A DNA stretch of 64,000 nucleotides from Chaetoderma sp. LZ-2023a. Its lineage: Eukaryota; Mollusca; Caudofoveata; Chaetodermatida; Chaetodermatidae. Of the stretch, positions 55,801-64,000 are shown in pieces. The DNA lies in contig CM067369.1 of NCBI GenBank assembly GCA_034401795.1, positions 137,094,496-137,158,495 on the forward strand. Reading direction: 5' to 3'. Each line of letters starts with the position of its first letter. The stretch's first letter is position 1. The position numbers and the translations under genes are program-made. The notes beneath the pieces were generated by a model. That model saw nothing but the letters and a program-made list of their open reading frames with translations. It ran no database searches and had not been told where the DNA came from.

Positions 55801-56077
55801 ATTTGCTGTTCAGAATCTTCCATCTCCAAATGGACATGGCTGGTGTATAGTGGATGGTCTACTCAAGCCTGTTCTAATGTCAAAGGATCCTGCTCCATTT
55901 GGATTAATTGAACTCACATCATGTAGATGCCAAAAGTCTGCCTGCAAAAGAACAGATCTCTGTCAATGCAAGGCTAACAATCTACTCTGCACTGAAGCAT
56001 GCCTTTGTATGGGAGGTGAAATGTGTGACAATGTTCAGCATACAATTGTCGAAGATGACTCTGACACGGATGAGTAA
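52812..56077 (+). pseudogene. XPG/CXC-family transposon gene, copy 2 (5'-truncated, complete nuclease and CXC parts)
   Basis: Readable from HNSRPERVIH (52,812) to the stop of ...DSDTDE. Core: SWSGFNALV, LAIYVKAKEIQW, IRLGGFHIALNYL, DDSGLEDLL, GIIGITQKPG, MCGLQDSHMFG, VNIATGVV. The XPG/FEN1-like acids follow in order: YVVDGMAIV (54,786 region), VFDRYDRLE, HEEADTRM, IQSPDTDVAVL and HSLTGCDSTSALF. The C-terminus is a CXC cluster, CRCQKSACKRTDLCQCKAN then CTEACLCMGGEMCDN, as in tesmin/TSO1 DNA-binding domains. In-frame stops lie at 53,253 (TAG), 54,068 (TGA) and 55,223 (TGA, between LEEL and SDHEEAD), with a frameshift near 54,030. The N-terminal zinc region of copy 1 is missing. Nuclease activity is inferred from motif order only. 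Confidence 0.78.
55253..56077 (+). other. XPG-like nuclease half and CXC domain block of copy 2
   Basis: Uninterrupted 275-codon block in the same frame as 54,071-55,222. It holds SPDTDVAVL (about residue 22), GCDSTSALFGVAKRKAF (about 78), a Cys/Trp-rich linker (RYWLFCQKR, ALVWRRSFA, GWCIVDGLLKPV) and nine cysteines of the CXC type near the end, followed by an acidic tail EDDSDTDE. Confidence 0.7.
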
Positions 56078-56424
56078 CATTCTCTCATTTGCTCACGTGA
56101 TAAATATGTCCTGCCAGCTTGTGTAGACATGCACTGCATGTCAGTTAAAAGTTTAATTATGAAAAATGTAGAAAACATGGGCATTGTTGTAGCTAAGGTA
56201 TTGCTAGTCACAAGAAGACCTAAGTACCCCAATATGTATAAAGCAACATACGGGTGTCTTAAACGAGGTTGATTATGTATAAATCTGCGATATACGATCA
56301 CTCCTTTCCATTTTGCTTAAGATTGTATTGATATAACATGCGCTTAAGTTTGTGAAAAATTTACCATTGTGAAAATTGTTTGAGAGCTACATTCAACACC
56401 TATTGTAAATGGGCTTCTCACGGG
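56078..56424 (+). other. 3' flank of the X gene, no further gene
   Basis: AT-rich sequence between the stop codon and the inner end of the right TIR. Possible 3'UTR; no AATAAA noted. Confidence 0.35.
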
Positions 56425-57492
56425 TTAGTGATACCACAATTTTCTTGTACAACACGGCTCAGAATATACCCAAGACATCGGTCTAGCATAATATAGAGAC
56501 AAACCTTCTGAATACTGGGTGTGCTACGAAACCATTCTTCTAGACCTCTTTTGAAAATTGGCTCCCGGACTATTAGTTGTCAGTACCATATATGGAAATA
56601 AGAATTAACTGTACAATAGTATAGCTACTTGAGTACCTAATAGTTATTGGTACGGAACAGGCTACTATGTTACTGAAATTGGGGCGCTAGCATATTCATA
56701 GCACGAGTCGACACGTTCTCTGAAGCTGGAAAGATTTCTGCAGGCAGATTTCTGCAGCAGGCAGATTTCTGCAGCTGATCTCCGCAGGCAGGTCTCCGCA
56801 AGCTGACTCCTACAGACAGGGTAGACACGGTACACACTCAGGACAGGGAAGCAAAGCACTGAAGAAATGTCTATTAGATAGTCATTGTAGCTATAGTATA
56901 CTATTTATACGGAGGTGAGAAAGTTATCCGTCTGGTGACGGAAGTAATAAAGTTGAAGTTTGCCCATTAACAGAGAGGGCTGTGTATAATGTTAAGCAGT
57001 TACATAAACTGGCACACGGTGCGGGATGCATCGCATAGCTCTTGCAGCGCACCAAGCAAAGTTCCACCAGACTGTTATCGAAAAGTTAATTAAACACACA
57101 AGACATGCAGTGAAGAAATTGAAGTCTACTTTTCAGCGTGGTTGGCAAATCCGGCGAGTCATCCACCAAGAATCGCGTAAGCTCTACATTCCATGGAATC
57201 ACATACCGGGCCTGCACAGCCCGCTCTCGGAAAGGCTCCCTTAGGAAAGTCCGGATGCATAAGGTATAACTTTAAATTTAGTCTATTACCCCTGGATGGC
57301 CGTCCAGGGGTGTCCAAAAACTGGTGGAAGCCAAGGACGTCCTACCACCACGGATGTGCTGGGATCCGTAAGACACCGGTTGAAATGAGAATCACCTTAG
57401 GTCAGCAGTTACATCCGTTTTCCTGATCGTCCAGAGGTCTTGCGCGGGCCGGCTTCCACACCGGCGATGCTCCTGATTCTCGATTTTCCACC

Positions 57493-57561
57493 CCTTTTAT
57501 ACTACTCGTGACGTCAGAGGCAGATGCCTCAGCCAATCAGCGGCCGAGCAGTAGCCAATCA
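57493..57561 (-). promoter_or_regulatory. Inward-facing promoter in the right TIR of X
   Basis: Read on the minus strand: two CCAAT boxes in inverted form (57,531-57,540 and 57,554-57,561), TGACGTCA (57,509-57,516), and a consensus TATAAAAGG (57,493-57,501). Better preserved than the left copy; oriented antisense to the gene. Confidence 0.55.
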
Positions 57562-57942
57562 GCGTGCAGCTAGATCAGTGACGTATAAATACACAGAACA
57601 TTCTAGATCTGTTTATGCATACACACGATTACGACGTCAAAACAATATTTTGAAGATAATTTAAGGGGGTTTTCGCGGATAGCTCAGCCATTCCTGGGCC
57701 GATTTTAAAATAGTTAACAGTTCTAGAAAGGTCGTTTTATTCTGGTCCTGATTGGTACCAAGAACTACGAGAACAGAATAAGTAAAGGTTTTTACGAGTA
57801 CCCACTCGGTACACTATAGGCATGCACTCGCTTCCAATTCCGTGAAATGTTGTCAGGGAAGCTCTGACGCATGCGCATGCGCACCATGCGGTTTACCAGA
57901 TTTTAACGAATACCTGCCTATGTACGCACACTATCCTACCCA

Positions 57943-57976
57943 GGGGTGGGGGTGGGGGGGGGGGGGGGTGGGGGGG
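57943..57976 (+). repeat. G-run tract, G-quadruplex-prone
   Basis: GGGGTGGGGGTGG followed by a 14-G-class run and GTGGGGGGG. The matching place in the left TIR has only CACACACCCCC, so the tract expanded after the TIRs diverged. Confidence 0.8.
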
Positions 57977-58074
57977 CATGCTTGGAGCGAATCCGGAGTG
58001 CGCGTTCCGTACCCAACTTCGCTGGGACGGTCAGTACCCATTTGGTCGGTCCACGCTACACTACACAGTCATAT

Positions 58075-58280
58075 GTCATGAAACAGAAGCACCCACATTC
58101 AACAGCTTAACAGCCGATCAGGAAAACATCACTCAACTCATCCTCGACCACTTAAAAACCTTCAATTGTATAAACATCCGGCTGTCCTCAGAGAGCTTTA
58201 TCAAGGTATCAAAAATCACATGTTCCCTATGCTATGCCCTCCACCTTGAGCGATCCGAGCTACTAACTCAGTGTATATAG
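58075..58280 (+). pseudogene. LINE C-terminal end, continuation of the split LINE
   Basis: Reads ETEAPTFNSLTADQENITQL, ILDHLKTFNCINI and SKITCSLCYALHLERSELL to a stop at 58,278. This 'LILD...C..LH..R' tail is what normally follows the CxxC...H knuckle that ends at 47,217, so the same LINE is interrupted by the 10.8-kb complex. Confidence 0.6.
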
Positions 58281-58743
58281 ACGCACCGACTCTTCTGTCA
58301 CTGCTTTGTGCATTATATTTGCTGCACGTCAAGCCTGCATACAACATATGCTGTACAACAAGTACACAACTTGATGCAAGGCATCAATGGCAAATAGCAT
58401 GGCCGGAGATTATTATAATTCAAGTTGAGTTTCAAATTAATTTTTATATATAATATACAATTTGCAGTAGCACAACATGTTGTCCACCACAGACAGTGAC
58501 TATATCTAGACCTTGGACCAATACATAGAACAAAAAAATAAATTATACATGTAGAACTGGCACAGGCACTATATAATATAGGAAGACATGGGCTTCAACT
58601 TAAAGTCAATGTACTATAAAGATATAGCCATTAGACATGTGATACATTGACAACATATTTGCAGGACAGAGAGAAAAGTGTTTATCTTGTTATATTAACA
58701 TTAAATATTACATAGGTTCTTACTATCATTTACAGTTTCTTAC

Positions 58744-58806
58744 CTGTACCATGTAGTGCCGATGGTGGTTGCGATTGTAATAATGATAGTTTCTTGGCAG
58801 TGTCAT
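58744..58806 (-). CDS. Candidate first coding exon of an unidentified gene
   Basis: On the minus strand an ATG at 58,806 opens 21 codons (MTLPRNYHYYNRNHHRHYMV plus Gln) ending at a strong donor CAG|gtaagaa, phase 0. The Asn/His/Tyr-rich composition is unusual and I do not recognise it; no following exon was found. It may be chance. Confidence 0.25.
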
Positions 58807-58879
58807 AAGTTTAAGATGGTTGCAATGGCATCGACCGTGAATAGGATTAGCTATGGGTTATAGGAAGAAGCAGATTATA

Positions 58880-60250
58880 TTTTGGGCAGTCCAGCCATCT
58901 GTCCATCCATCTTGTTGACCATATGTGTAAATTATGGGGGTTCTGTTTGATAATTCAGATTCTATCTGGGGCTAAATTATAGGATATATAGAAAGACTTT
59001 CACATTATTGCAAGAAATATTTGATGATAGAATCGTGAAATTTCTAGTGAGTACTAGATGGTATTATGTTCGAAGGCCTGGTTACAAACCGAGTACAGAG
59101 ATTCTGATACTGAATATATATAGTAAATTAATTATTAGCATTTGAAAACTGTAAGTTGCGACTAAATTGCGTATTTCTAAATTACTCCATAGTAAAATTC
59201 TTAAAACTTTATACTTTATTATCGCATTGTAAACATATGGGTGAAATTCTGGAGCCAAACCTGTTATAAGCGATATGCCAGGACATATTGACATCCACCC
59301 GATTGTGGCTAATGTAAACCAACTATCTTTCAATGGGGACATTTTGCGATTAAGTAACTACATGGACATACTTTGTAATTATGATATTATTTGATGGTAG
59401 AAGTGTGTAATATTTCGTACAGCACTAGTACATAATAATAAATATAGAGTTCTGCATGGCTAGATGTTCGAAAACTGGTTACAAACAGAGTACATAGATA
59501 TCGGTACGTAAATTATTGGCATCTGACAACTTTTGGTCACTACTAAGTTGCGTATTATAAAATTACTTCATGGTGGAATTTTTTTAATCCATATTTTATT
59601 AGCGTATTTATATATCTATCTGACATTTTGGGGGCCAAACTTATTACGGACAGTAGGCTACAGAAAACCATGGATTTGCCAAAACTTGTACAACTTTTTG
59701 TCGTGGAATTGTGTACTACGAAATTACTTCATGGTAGACATTTTTAAGCTTGATACTTCATTAGCCTATTCATATACCGATCTGACCATATGTATGAATT
59801 TCGAAGCGAATATGGGCCGAACTTATTTCAGACAATATGGTACTGAAAATCACTGATCTGCCAAAATTTAAGCCAATTTTTGATATGGAATTGCGGACTA
59901 TGGAATTATTTTATTGTAGAATTTGTTTTAATTAGGAATATAGCTAGCAATGATATGATATCATATTGTTTTTCAGCTGAAAGTAATTTAGGCTAAATTA
60001 TCCTTTTTAAACTCACATTTACGTGGGTGAAAATCTGGGGCCGAGCATAACCTACAGACAATAGGGCAGTGAAGACTGTGAATTGGCTAAAATTTCAGCC
60101 AATTTTTGGTATGAAATCGTGTACAATGAATTAAATTACTTCATGGTAAACATTTTTTAAATCAATACTTCATTAGCATATTCAGATACCTATCTAACCA
60201 CATGGGTCGAATTCTTGGACTGAACACATTGCAGGCATTAATAACTTGGC
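58880..60250 (+). repeat. Tandem array of about 165-230-bp units (left arm of a large inverted repeat)
   Basis: Units repeat AAATTACTTCATGGTNGA, TTCATTAGCNTATTCATATACC, GGGCCNAACNTATTNCAGACA and CTGATTTGCCAAAATTT. The same units occur inverted at 62,225-63,128. Non-coding. Confidence 0.6.
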
Positions 60251-60522
60251 ACATACATACCCTTTCTGGTGATTTATATATCTAACCACTCACTACAATG
60301 TTATTGACACCCGTTTTGACTGGAAATTTCGGAACATTAGTTGTCTATACATAGTGCTAAATATTGCATGCATGGATCTTTTCCCAGTGAAGTATTAAGG
60401 ACAATAAATTACTATGAGATATAACAATGGAAATTTATACACTATCTCGAATGTTCAGCCTAGTGTTTTATGCTATAATACATAGGGAAAAACAGTACCT
60501 GGTATTGTCGTCATATTATATT

Positions 60523-60733
60523 ATGCCTTTACTGTCTAAATTTGGTGAAGAATGTTAAAATATTTAGATATTGAATGGCCATTTGCAGGCCAAAGAAGTC
60601 GTTTTTCGCAGATTTGCCACTGGAATCTGGAATGACTGTCTCGAGAGTCATTCCAGTGGTAAATTATCAAAAACCGTCCCCTCATGGCATGCGATTTGAC
60701 ACTGCTCTAGATCACTGTAAGAGCCGGTTAAAC
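60523..60733. mobile_element. TTAA foldback element family A copy
   Basis: Arms TTTGCCACTGGAATCTGGAAT and GAGTCATTCCAGTGGTAAAT around ACTGTCTCGAGAGT; outer CATTTGCAGGCCAAAG / CATGGCATGCGATTTG. Confidence 0.55.
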
Positions 60734-60869
60734 TAGCGATGCCATGAGGCGGTAAAAATACAATAAGAGATGATGATGGGCCTATATTCATAGCCGTCGT
60801 CATTGTGATTTATATACTTTCAATCGTGACTTCCCAGAATCCCATTCCCAAGGTAACAATAGAGGTGAG

Positions 60870-61110
60870 CTGTTGAATATTTCTTCTTCTTCTTTCGATC
60901 GCTGGTATCACACAAGGAGAGCCGTTCTCAAGATGAAATCTGTGGTTTTCTGCAGTTATTCCACAGGCCCATACAGCTTTTCAAGAAAAGAGGTTGACAA
61001 AGGCCATATCTCTTCTCTCAGCAGCTGATACGTACTGCAACATTGAAGTATGTGCTCTGTGGTCTGTTCTGCTTCTCCACAAGGACAAGCGGGCCATGTC
61101 GTAAGGTGGA
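60870..61110 (-). pseudogene. Non-LTR retrotransposon C-terminal fragment (jockey-like)
   Basis: Minus-strand reading: CPCGEAEQTTEHILQCCSTY, QLLREEIWPLSTSF, EKLYGPVE, LQKTTDFIL. The C.CG...T.EH...C pattern with the WP...KLYG..L..T..FI tail is the usual LINE C-terminus. One stop in the tail. Confidence 0.7.
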
Positions 61111-61639
61111 ACTAATTGATCATAAAGGCAAGGCGCTACAATATCTGACGGCACTTGCTAAAATATGTGCTCACTTATTACAAGTGATTCGACTGCTTAG
61201 GCTACATTATACAGCTCATTGCGTGCCCGCTCCAGCGTGCACGCTTCTATTTATTGCTGTCTAGAATTGACTATAGGTGCGGCCATTTCATGCAGGGGAT
61301 TGTGGGGCTGTGTCTCACGAGATCTCCATCGATACGAGATCTAATAATTCTCAGCGTGAAGACACGGCTCTATTTTTAGATTGGTGGATATCCCATAATT
61401 ATTATCTTCATGCGCGTGATTCATGGTGAGTTCTCTTATTTGTTCTGGTCCGACTGTAATAGTTTGCGCAGCGATGACCGCTTAATTATTTTAATAAACA
61501 GCCAATGGAACTCCAAATAACTACTCTAAATAAGTACTCTTCTTTTGCTGGAGGACTGCGTACAAAACATGTTTATCATTCCTTCTGCAGATGAAAGTAC
61601 TCAAGCACACGCCAACTCGCGGCGTCTCTTATATGTCCA
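61111..61639. other. Spacer between the inverted arrays, no gene seen
   Basis: Moderate GC sequence with CGAGATCTC-type palindromes (61,318-61,345: ACGAGATCTCC / ACGAGATC). Nothing coding recognised. Confidence 0.3.
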
Positions 61640-61860
61640 CTTTAGCACTCTATCAAACTGACCACAAATGGTTTCTTGCGGTGATCATGAGAAATGTCCA
61701 TTTGCATTAGCTACTCGCAGGAGAACGTGTTTTGAAAGTTTACCACTGGAATGACTGGTTGGATAACCGGTCTTATAATTCCAGTAGTAAATTGCAAAAG
61801 AAAAACCACAATGGTCTCTTGGATGGCAATTAGACATAGGACATTTTCTATGACAATGGA
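61640..61860. mobile_element. TTAA foldback element family A copy
   Basis: TTACCACTGGAATGACTGGT...TTATAATTCCAGTAGTAAAT at the centre, with GAGAAATGTCCATTTGCA on the left arm. Confidence 0.55.
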
Positions 61861-61864
61861 TTTT

Positions 61865-62224
61865 TCTGTATATGACGTCATAATTATTTAGGTCAGATGT
61901 AGCTGGACGTCACAATCAAAATGTGCAATGAATGACGTATCTAGCTCCACCAGGAACATTGAATAGCTAGCCAAGCATGCGAATTGCACGTCTTTACTAT
62001 TTAATCAACATGCTGTTGAATATTTTGAAACCAATTTGACGAAGGCGTTGTTCAAATTGTATGTCTTTGCTATTTATTCAACAGTCACTTTCTATGATAA
62101 TGACTGGGTTCGATCTGTAACTAAAGGATATGACGTCATAATCAATTACTTCATATACAGGCTGACGTCACAAAACCAAAATGTGTAAATGAATGGCGTA
62201 TCGAGCTTAGTCATGAACATTCAA
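61865..62224. mobile_element. MITE family B fragments, two partial copies
   Basis: ATATGACGTCATAATT...AACATGCTGTTGAATATTTTGAAACC, then TATTTATTCAACAG, and a second ATATGACGTCATAATCAATT segment at 62,128. The hairpin's right arm is eroded. Confidence 0.5.
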
Positions 62225-63128
62225 TAGTCCGACAAAGTGTTTGAATACGCTAATGAAGTATTGAGTTAAAAATGTTTTCCGTGAAGTAATCTAATTCGTT
62301 CTACACAATTTCATACTGAAAGTTAGCTGAAATTTTAGCCAATTCACATTCTTCATTGCCCTATTGTCTGTAGGTTATGCTCGGCCCCAGATTTTCATCC
62401 ACATAGACTTGAGTTTGATTATGCTAGCTATATAAAAAGATTTCTAGATGAAGTAATTTCATAGTATGCAAATCCATACTGAAAACTTGTGAAAATTGTT
62501 TCTGATTCATGCTTTTCAATGCCCTACTGTCTGTAATATATTCGGCCCAAGTATTTCAGACACATAATATTGCCAATTCAAAAGAAATTCTACAGCGAAG
62601 GAATTTGCCAGATCCACGGTTTTCAGTATGCTACTGTCTGCAATAGATTCTGTCACAGAATTCCACTGATGTGTTTAGATAGGTATATAAATGCACTTTT
62701 AAAATGTCGAGTTTAAAAATAGTCTACCATAAAGTAATCTCGTAATATGTAATTTAGTTGAGTCCAACAGTTATCAGATGTCAATAATTTACTATTTTAA
62801 GTACCAATATCTGCATAATCTGTTTTCACTCTGCTTTCAAACATATTTACATATAGAACTCTTTATAGTGTTGTACGGAATATTGCACGTTTCTACCACC
62901 AAGTAATTTCATAGTATGTAGTTATATAATCGACATATGCCACGATTGTAAGATAGTTGGTTCACATTCATCACATTCACCACATTCCGATAGCTGTTGA
63001 TATGTCCTGGCATATTGCATGTAATAGCTTAGACCCCAAAATGACAGCCATATCTTTACATATGTATATGAATATGTTAATGAAGTATTGATTTGAACAG
63101 ATTTATACCATAAAGTAATTTCGTAGTA
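62225..63128 (-). repeat. Inverted tandem array (right arm of the large inverted repeat)
   Basis: Reverse complement of the 59.2-60.25 kb array; for example AACCTACAGACAATAGGGCA occurs at about 60,050 forward and 62,365-62,390 inverted. The right border is cut by a LINE insertion at 63,129. Confidence 0.65.
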
Positions 63129-63600
63129 CACAATTTAATCTAAAAGCTCCGAAGGCAGCTCTAGACAAATTCAATGCCTGGCACCGCAAACACTCATGCA
63201 CCATCACTGGGCACCGATGGCCAGACAGCATAATTTCCACAGATGCACTATGCAAGATGTGGAATACGTCACCGCTGTCTGTAAAAGTTACCCAGCAAAG
63301 ATGGTCCATGTTTGGCCATGTTTTAAGGATGCCAAAAGAGACACGAGCACAGAAAGCCTTCGAATTCACCCTACTTGGAGCCAGCAAATACAAAGCCAGG
63401 AGATGACTCCACTGCATAAATCTGCTAAGCATGCTACGAGGTGTCCTCAAGAAAGCAGGACTTGGTACACCCAAGTCAAAAATGGACTTGAGGAAGCTAA
63501 GGACTTCGGCTGAGGACAAGACACATTGGGTAAAAGTGAAGAAGAACTGATTGCAGCTGTAGGATGTTTCTGCTACTACAGCCACAGAATACAGTAATCA
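63129..63600 (+). pseudogene. Non-LTR retrotransposon C-terminus with 3' tail
   Basis: FNAWHRKHSCTITGHRWPD, ISTDALCKMWNTSPLS, VTQQRWSMFGHVLRMPKET: the W...R..FGHVLRMP segment found near the C-terminus of several LINE families. The 3' tail ACTGATTGCAGCTGTAGGAT...ACAGAATAC is shared with 32,738-32,790, so both fragments belong to one family. 5'-truncated, inserted in the repeat array. Confidence 0.7.
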
Positions 63601-64000
63601 TACATAATAGATTGTGTGTGAAATCACACTGATCTGTGCTGTACCCAAAATATTAATATATGTATATATTGCATTACAAATAGATGTGCGGAAAGCCACC
63701 ATGGTCTATATTGTACCAATAGTATTCTATTACAAGTAAATTATGTGTGGAATCATATCAGTCTATATTATACCACATACAATGGTACAGGTATATATTA
63801 TCACTATTAGGCAGTGGGTCGAACAACACCAGTCTCTTCGTCTGACCAGACTAAAACTTAACCTAACTTGCACTACATACACTATGAAAAATTATGACTC
63901 TATATAATACGACCCATATCTTTACTTTTCGGAATCGCTGTGACCCATCTGTTTAAAAAGTAATCTAACTAAAAAGTATAATTCAGCCAAAGTTTCCTCT
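63601..64000. other. Right edge, AT-rich sequence without gene
   Basis: Two or three loose repeats of GTGTGNAATCATANCAGTCTAT(A/G)TT. No coding signal. Confidence 0.35.

Larger units (their letters stand above)
48812..58061 (+). mobile_element. DNA transposon X (about 9.25 kb) with long TIRs carrying an XPG/CXC-family gene
   Basis: Left end GTGTAGCATGGATCGACC and right end GGTCCACGCTACAC are inverted. The TIRs extend about 1.6 kb: 48,812-50,275 plus 52,589-52,740 (split by element Y) against 56,425-58,061. Strongly conserved blocks are CAGAGCTTCCCTGACAACAT, CCTATAGTGTACCGAGT and AAATCGGCCCAG. Inside the TIRs lies the gene remnant at 52,812-56,077. TACACA flanks both sides and may be a target duplication. 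No DDE or other classical transposase is recognised. The ends are unrelated to those of T1. Confidence 0.75.
56425..58061 (-). repeat. Right long TIR of X
   Basis: Inverted relative of the left TIR. Includes a short CTGCAGGCAGATTT tandem repeat (56,735-56,810), the inward promoter at 57,493-57,561 and a poly-G tract at 57,943-57,976. Confidence 0.75.

Noticed and set aside
48812..58061. KDZ-type transposon assignment because of the CXC cluster
   Set aside because: KDZ elements have an RNase H-fold transposase with N-terminal CxC domains; here the acidic motifs follow the FEN1/XPG order and the cluster is C-terminal.
1..64000. tRNA or rRNA genes
   Set aside because: No stretch with tRNA A/B boxes plus cloverleaf pairing, or rRNA-like conserved text, was noticed by eye; a tRNAscan run would be needed to exclude tRNA-derived SINEs.

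Overview
The window is eukaryotic DNA from a marine invertebrate, most likely a bivalve mollusc. This rests on spliced exons with GT/AG borders, a host syntaxin gene, DIRS, Penelope-like and non-LTR retroelements, and bivalve-style dispersed repeats that end in 'cataagctcacttggc...ggccaggtgagct' or 'tgtctcgc...gcgagaca' stems. The species call is inference. Host coding sequence is tiny; nearly everything is transposon-derived.

Host genes. (1) A small plus-strand gene occupies about 0.2-5.2 kb: a CRE-bearing promoter, a non-coding first exon, a 28-codon exon (637-720), a terminal exon (4,714-4,782) and a poly(A) signal at 5,216. (2) The 5' half of a syntaxin-7/12-like Qa-SNARE gene lies on the minus strand. 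Its promoter and 5'UTR exon are at about 42.9-43.15 kb, and coding exons are at 37.5, 25.2 and 23.5 kb with matching phases. Its introns hold most of the repeats, including a complete DIRS element. (3) A possible first exon of an unidentified minus-strand gene sits at 58.75 kb.

Transposons, left to right. 6.6-11.4 kb: TIR element T1, inserted in a 68-bp satellite and carrying a decayed copy of an unusual gene family. 16.0-22.6 kb: a DIRS retrotransposon with gag, RT-RNase H and tyrosine recombinase on the minus strand, inverted terminal repeats and an internal complementary region. 26.8-29.0 kb: two Penelope-like fragments head to head. 31.9-32.8, 41.0-41.5, 46.0-47.2 (continued at 58.1-58.3), 60.9-61.1 and 63.1-63.6 kb: non-LTR retrotransposon fragments. 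47.2-58.1 kb: a nested DNA-transposon complex that splits one of those LINEs. Its core, element X, has TIRs of about 1.6 kb and carries a second, C-terminally complete copy of the T1 gene family. Small TTAA-ended and hairpin MITEs, satellites and microsatellites fill the rest.

The most interesting signal is this gene family. In order it has an N-terminal Cys/His zinc-binding region (seen in copy 1), a long conserved core, an XPG/FEN1-like PIN nuclease signature (VDG, FDRYD, HEEADTR, SPDTD, TGCDS; complete in copy 2) and a C-terminal CXC (tesmin/TSO1-like) cysteine cluster. The two copies lie between unrelated pairs of terminal inverted repeats, so the family probably travels with, and may drive, a DNA transposon group that I do not recognise as named. 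Both copies here are broken by stops and frameshifts.
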